NCBI GenBank assembly: GCA_964600785.1
Contig: CAZRKH010000071.1
Location: 1-22,565 of the forward strand
Length of the DNA: 22,565 nucleotides
Direction of reading: 5' to 3'
From: M30B53 sp964600785
Lineage (GTDB): Bacteria > Planctomycetota > Planctomycetia > Pirellulales > UBA1268
Within the stretch, counting starts at the first letter, position 1, and every line of letters starts with the position of its first letter. Positions 22,519 through 22,565 of this stretch are shown here, piece after piece. Below the pieces are notes generated by a model. That model searched no databases. It had not been told where the DNA came from and was given only the letters and a program-made list of their open reading frames with translations. The position numbers and the translations under genes were made by a program.

Positions 22519-22565
22519 CGCGCCCGCGGGCGGGGGGGCCCCCCCCCGGCCGCCCCCCCCCCCCC

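Larger units (their letters stand above)
22220..22565. other. Repeat-rich non-coding right end of the window
   Basis: No supported gene. Open frames here have no conserved motif and consist of Arg/Pro/Ala-rich shadow sequence. Contents: a 17-base direct repeat pair (TGGCCCGCTCGGYGCGA at 22251 and 22278), the palindromic repeats described separately, and a terminal G/C homopolymer stretch from about 22528 that is probably low-quality sequence. A TAGAAT hexamer at 22226-22231 (minus) may serve uvrC. Confidence 0.6.

Overview
The window reads as a GC-rich chromosomal segment from a member of the Planctomycetota, probably near Pirellulales. The strongest evidence is a four-gene minus-strand cluster at 12678-20599: a DUF1501 protein, a large secreted PPC/IPT-type protein, a DUF1549/DUF1553 protein with heme-type cysteine motifs, and a planctomycete-type cytochrome fused to WD40 repeats. 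To my knowledge this domain set is hugely expanded in planctomycetes and much rarer elsewhere. An HTTM-type membrane protein, an alpha-glucan phosphorylase and a compact UvrC fit the same assignment. No phage, IS, CRISPR or rRNA was seen.

Layout. 2-988 (+): C-terminal part of GlnE, cut by the window edge. 1060-3717 (-): a tRNA-Ala(GGC) gene, then a class IV aminotransferase, a transglutaminase-like protein and a YqaA-type membrane protein, all closely spaced. 3902-5517 (+): a translationally coupled pair, an unknown single-pass membrane protein and an HTTM-like polytopic protein. 5495-7815 (-): a small two-helix membrane protein coupled to NAD-dependent DNA ligase LigA. 7928-8959 (-): a GT9 glycosyltransferase (heptosyltransferase-like). 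9087-10148 (-): an atypical acyl-CoA dehydrogenase-family protein, divergent from alpha-glucan phosphorylase at 10363-12597 (+). 12678-20599 (-): the planctomycete cluster. 20831-22219 (-): a short UvrC. 22220-22565: a repeat-rich, non-coding tail that ends in G/C homopolymers.

How the genes work together. The left two thirds is mostly housekeeping: nitrogen control, tRNA, DNA joining, envelope glycosylation and glycogen mobilisation. The exception is the coherent 8-kb cluster. Its four products all carry export signals and probably act together outside the cytoplasm: a Tat-exported DUF1501 protein, a multidomain beta-rich protein, and two proteins with CXXCH or CX4CH motifs. The two DUF proteins are typical partners in planctomycetes, but their biochemical role is unresolved. 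This cluster is the best candidate here for an undescribed system, with extracellular redox-linked or polymer-related work as the inference.

Most other long open frames are antisense shadows caused by high GC. Both ends of the window (about the first 60 and last 40 bases) are G/C homopolymer-rich and may contain base-call errors.
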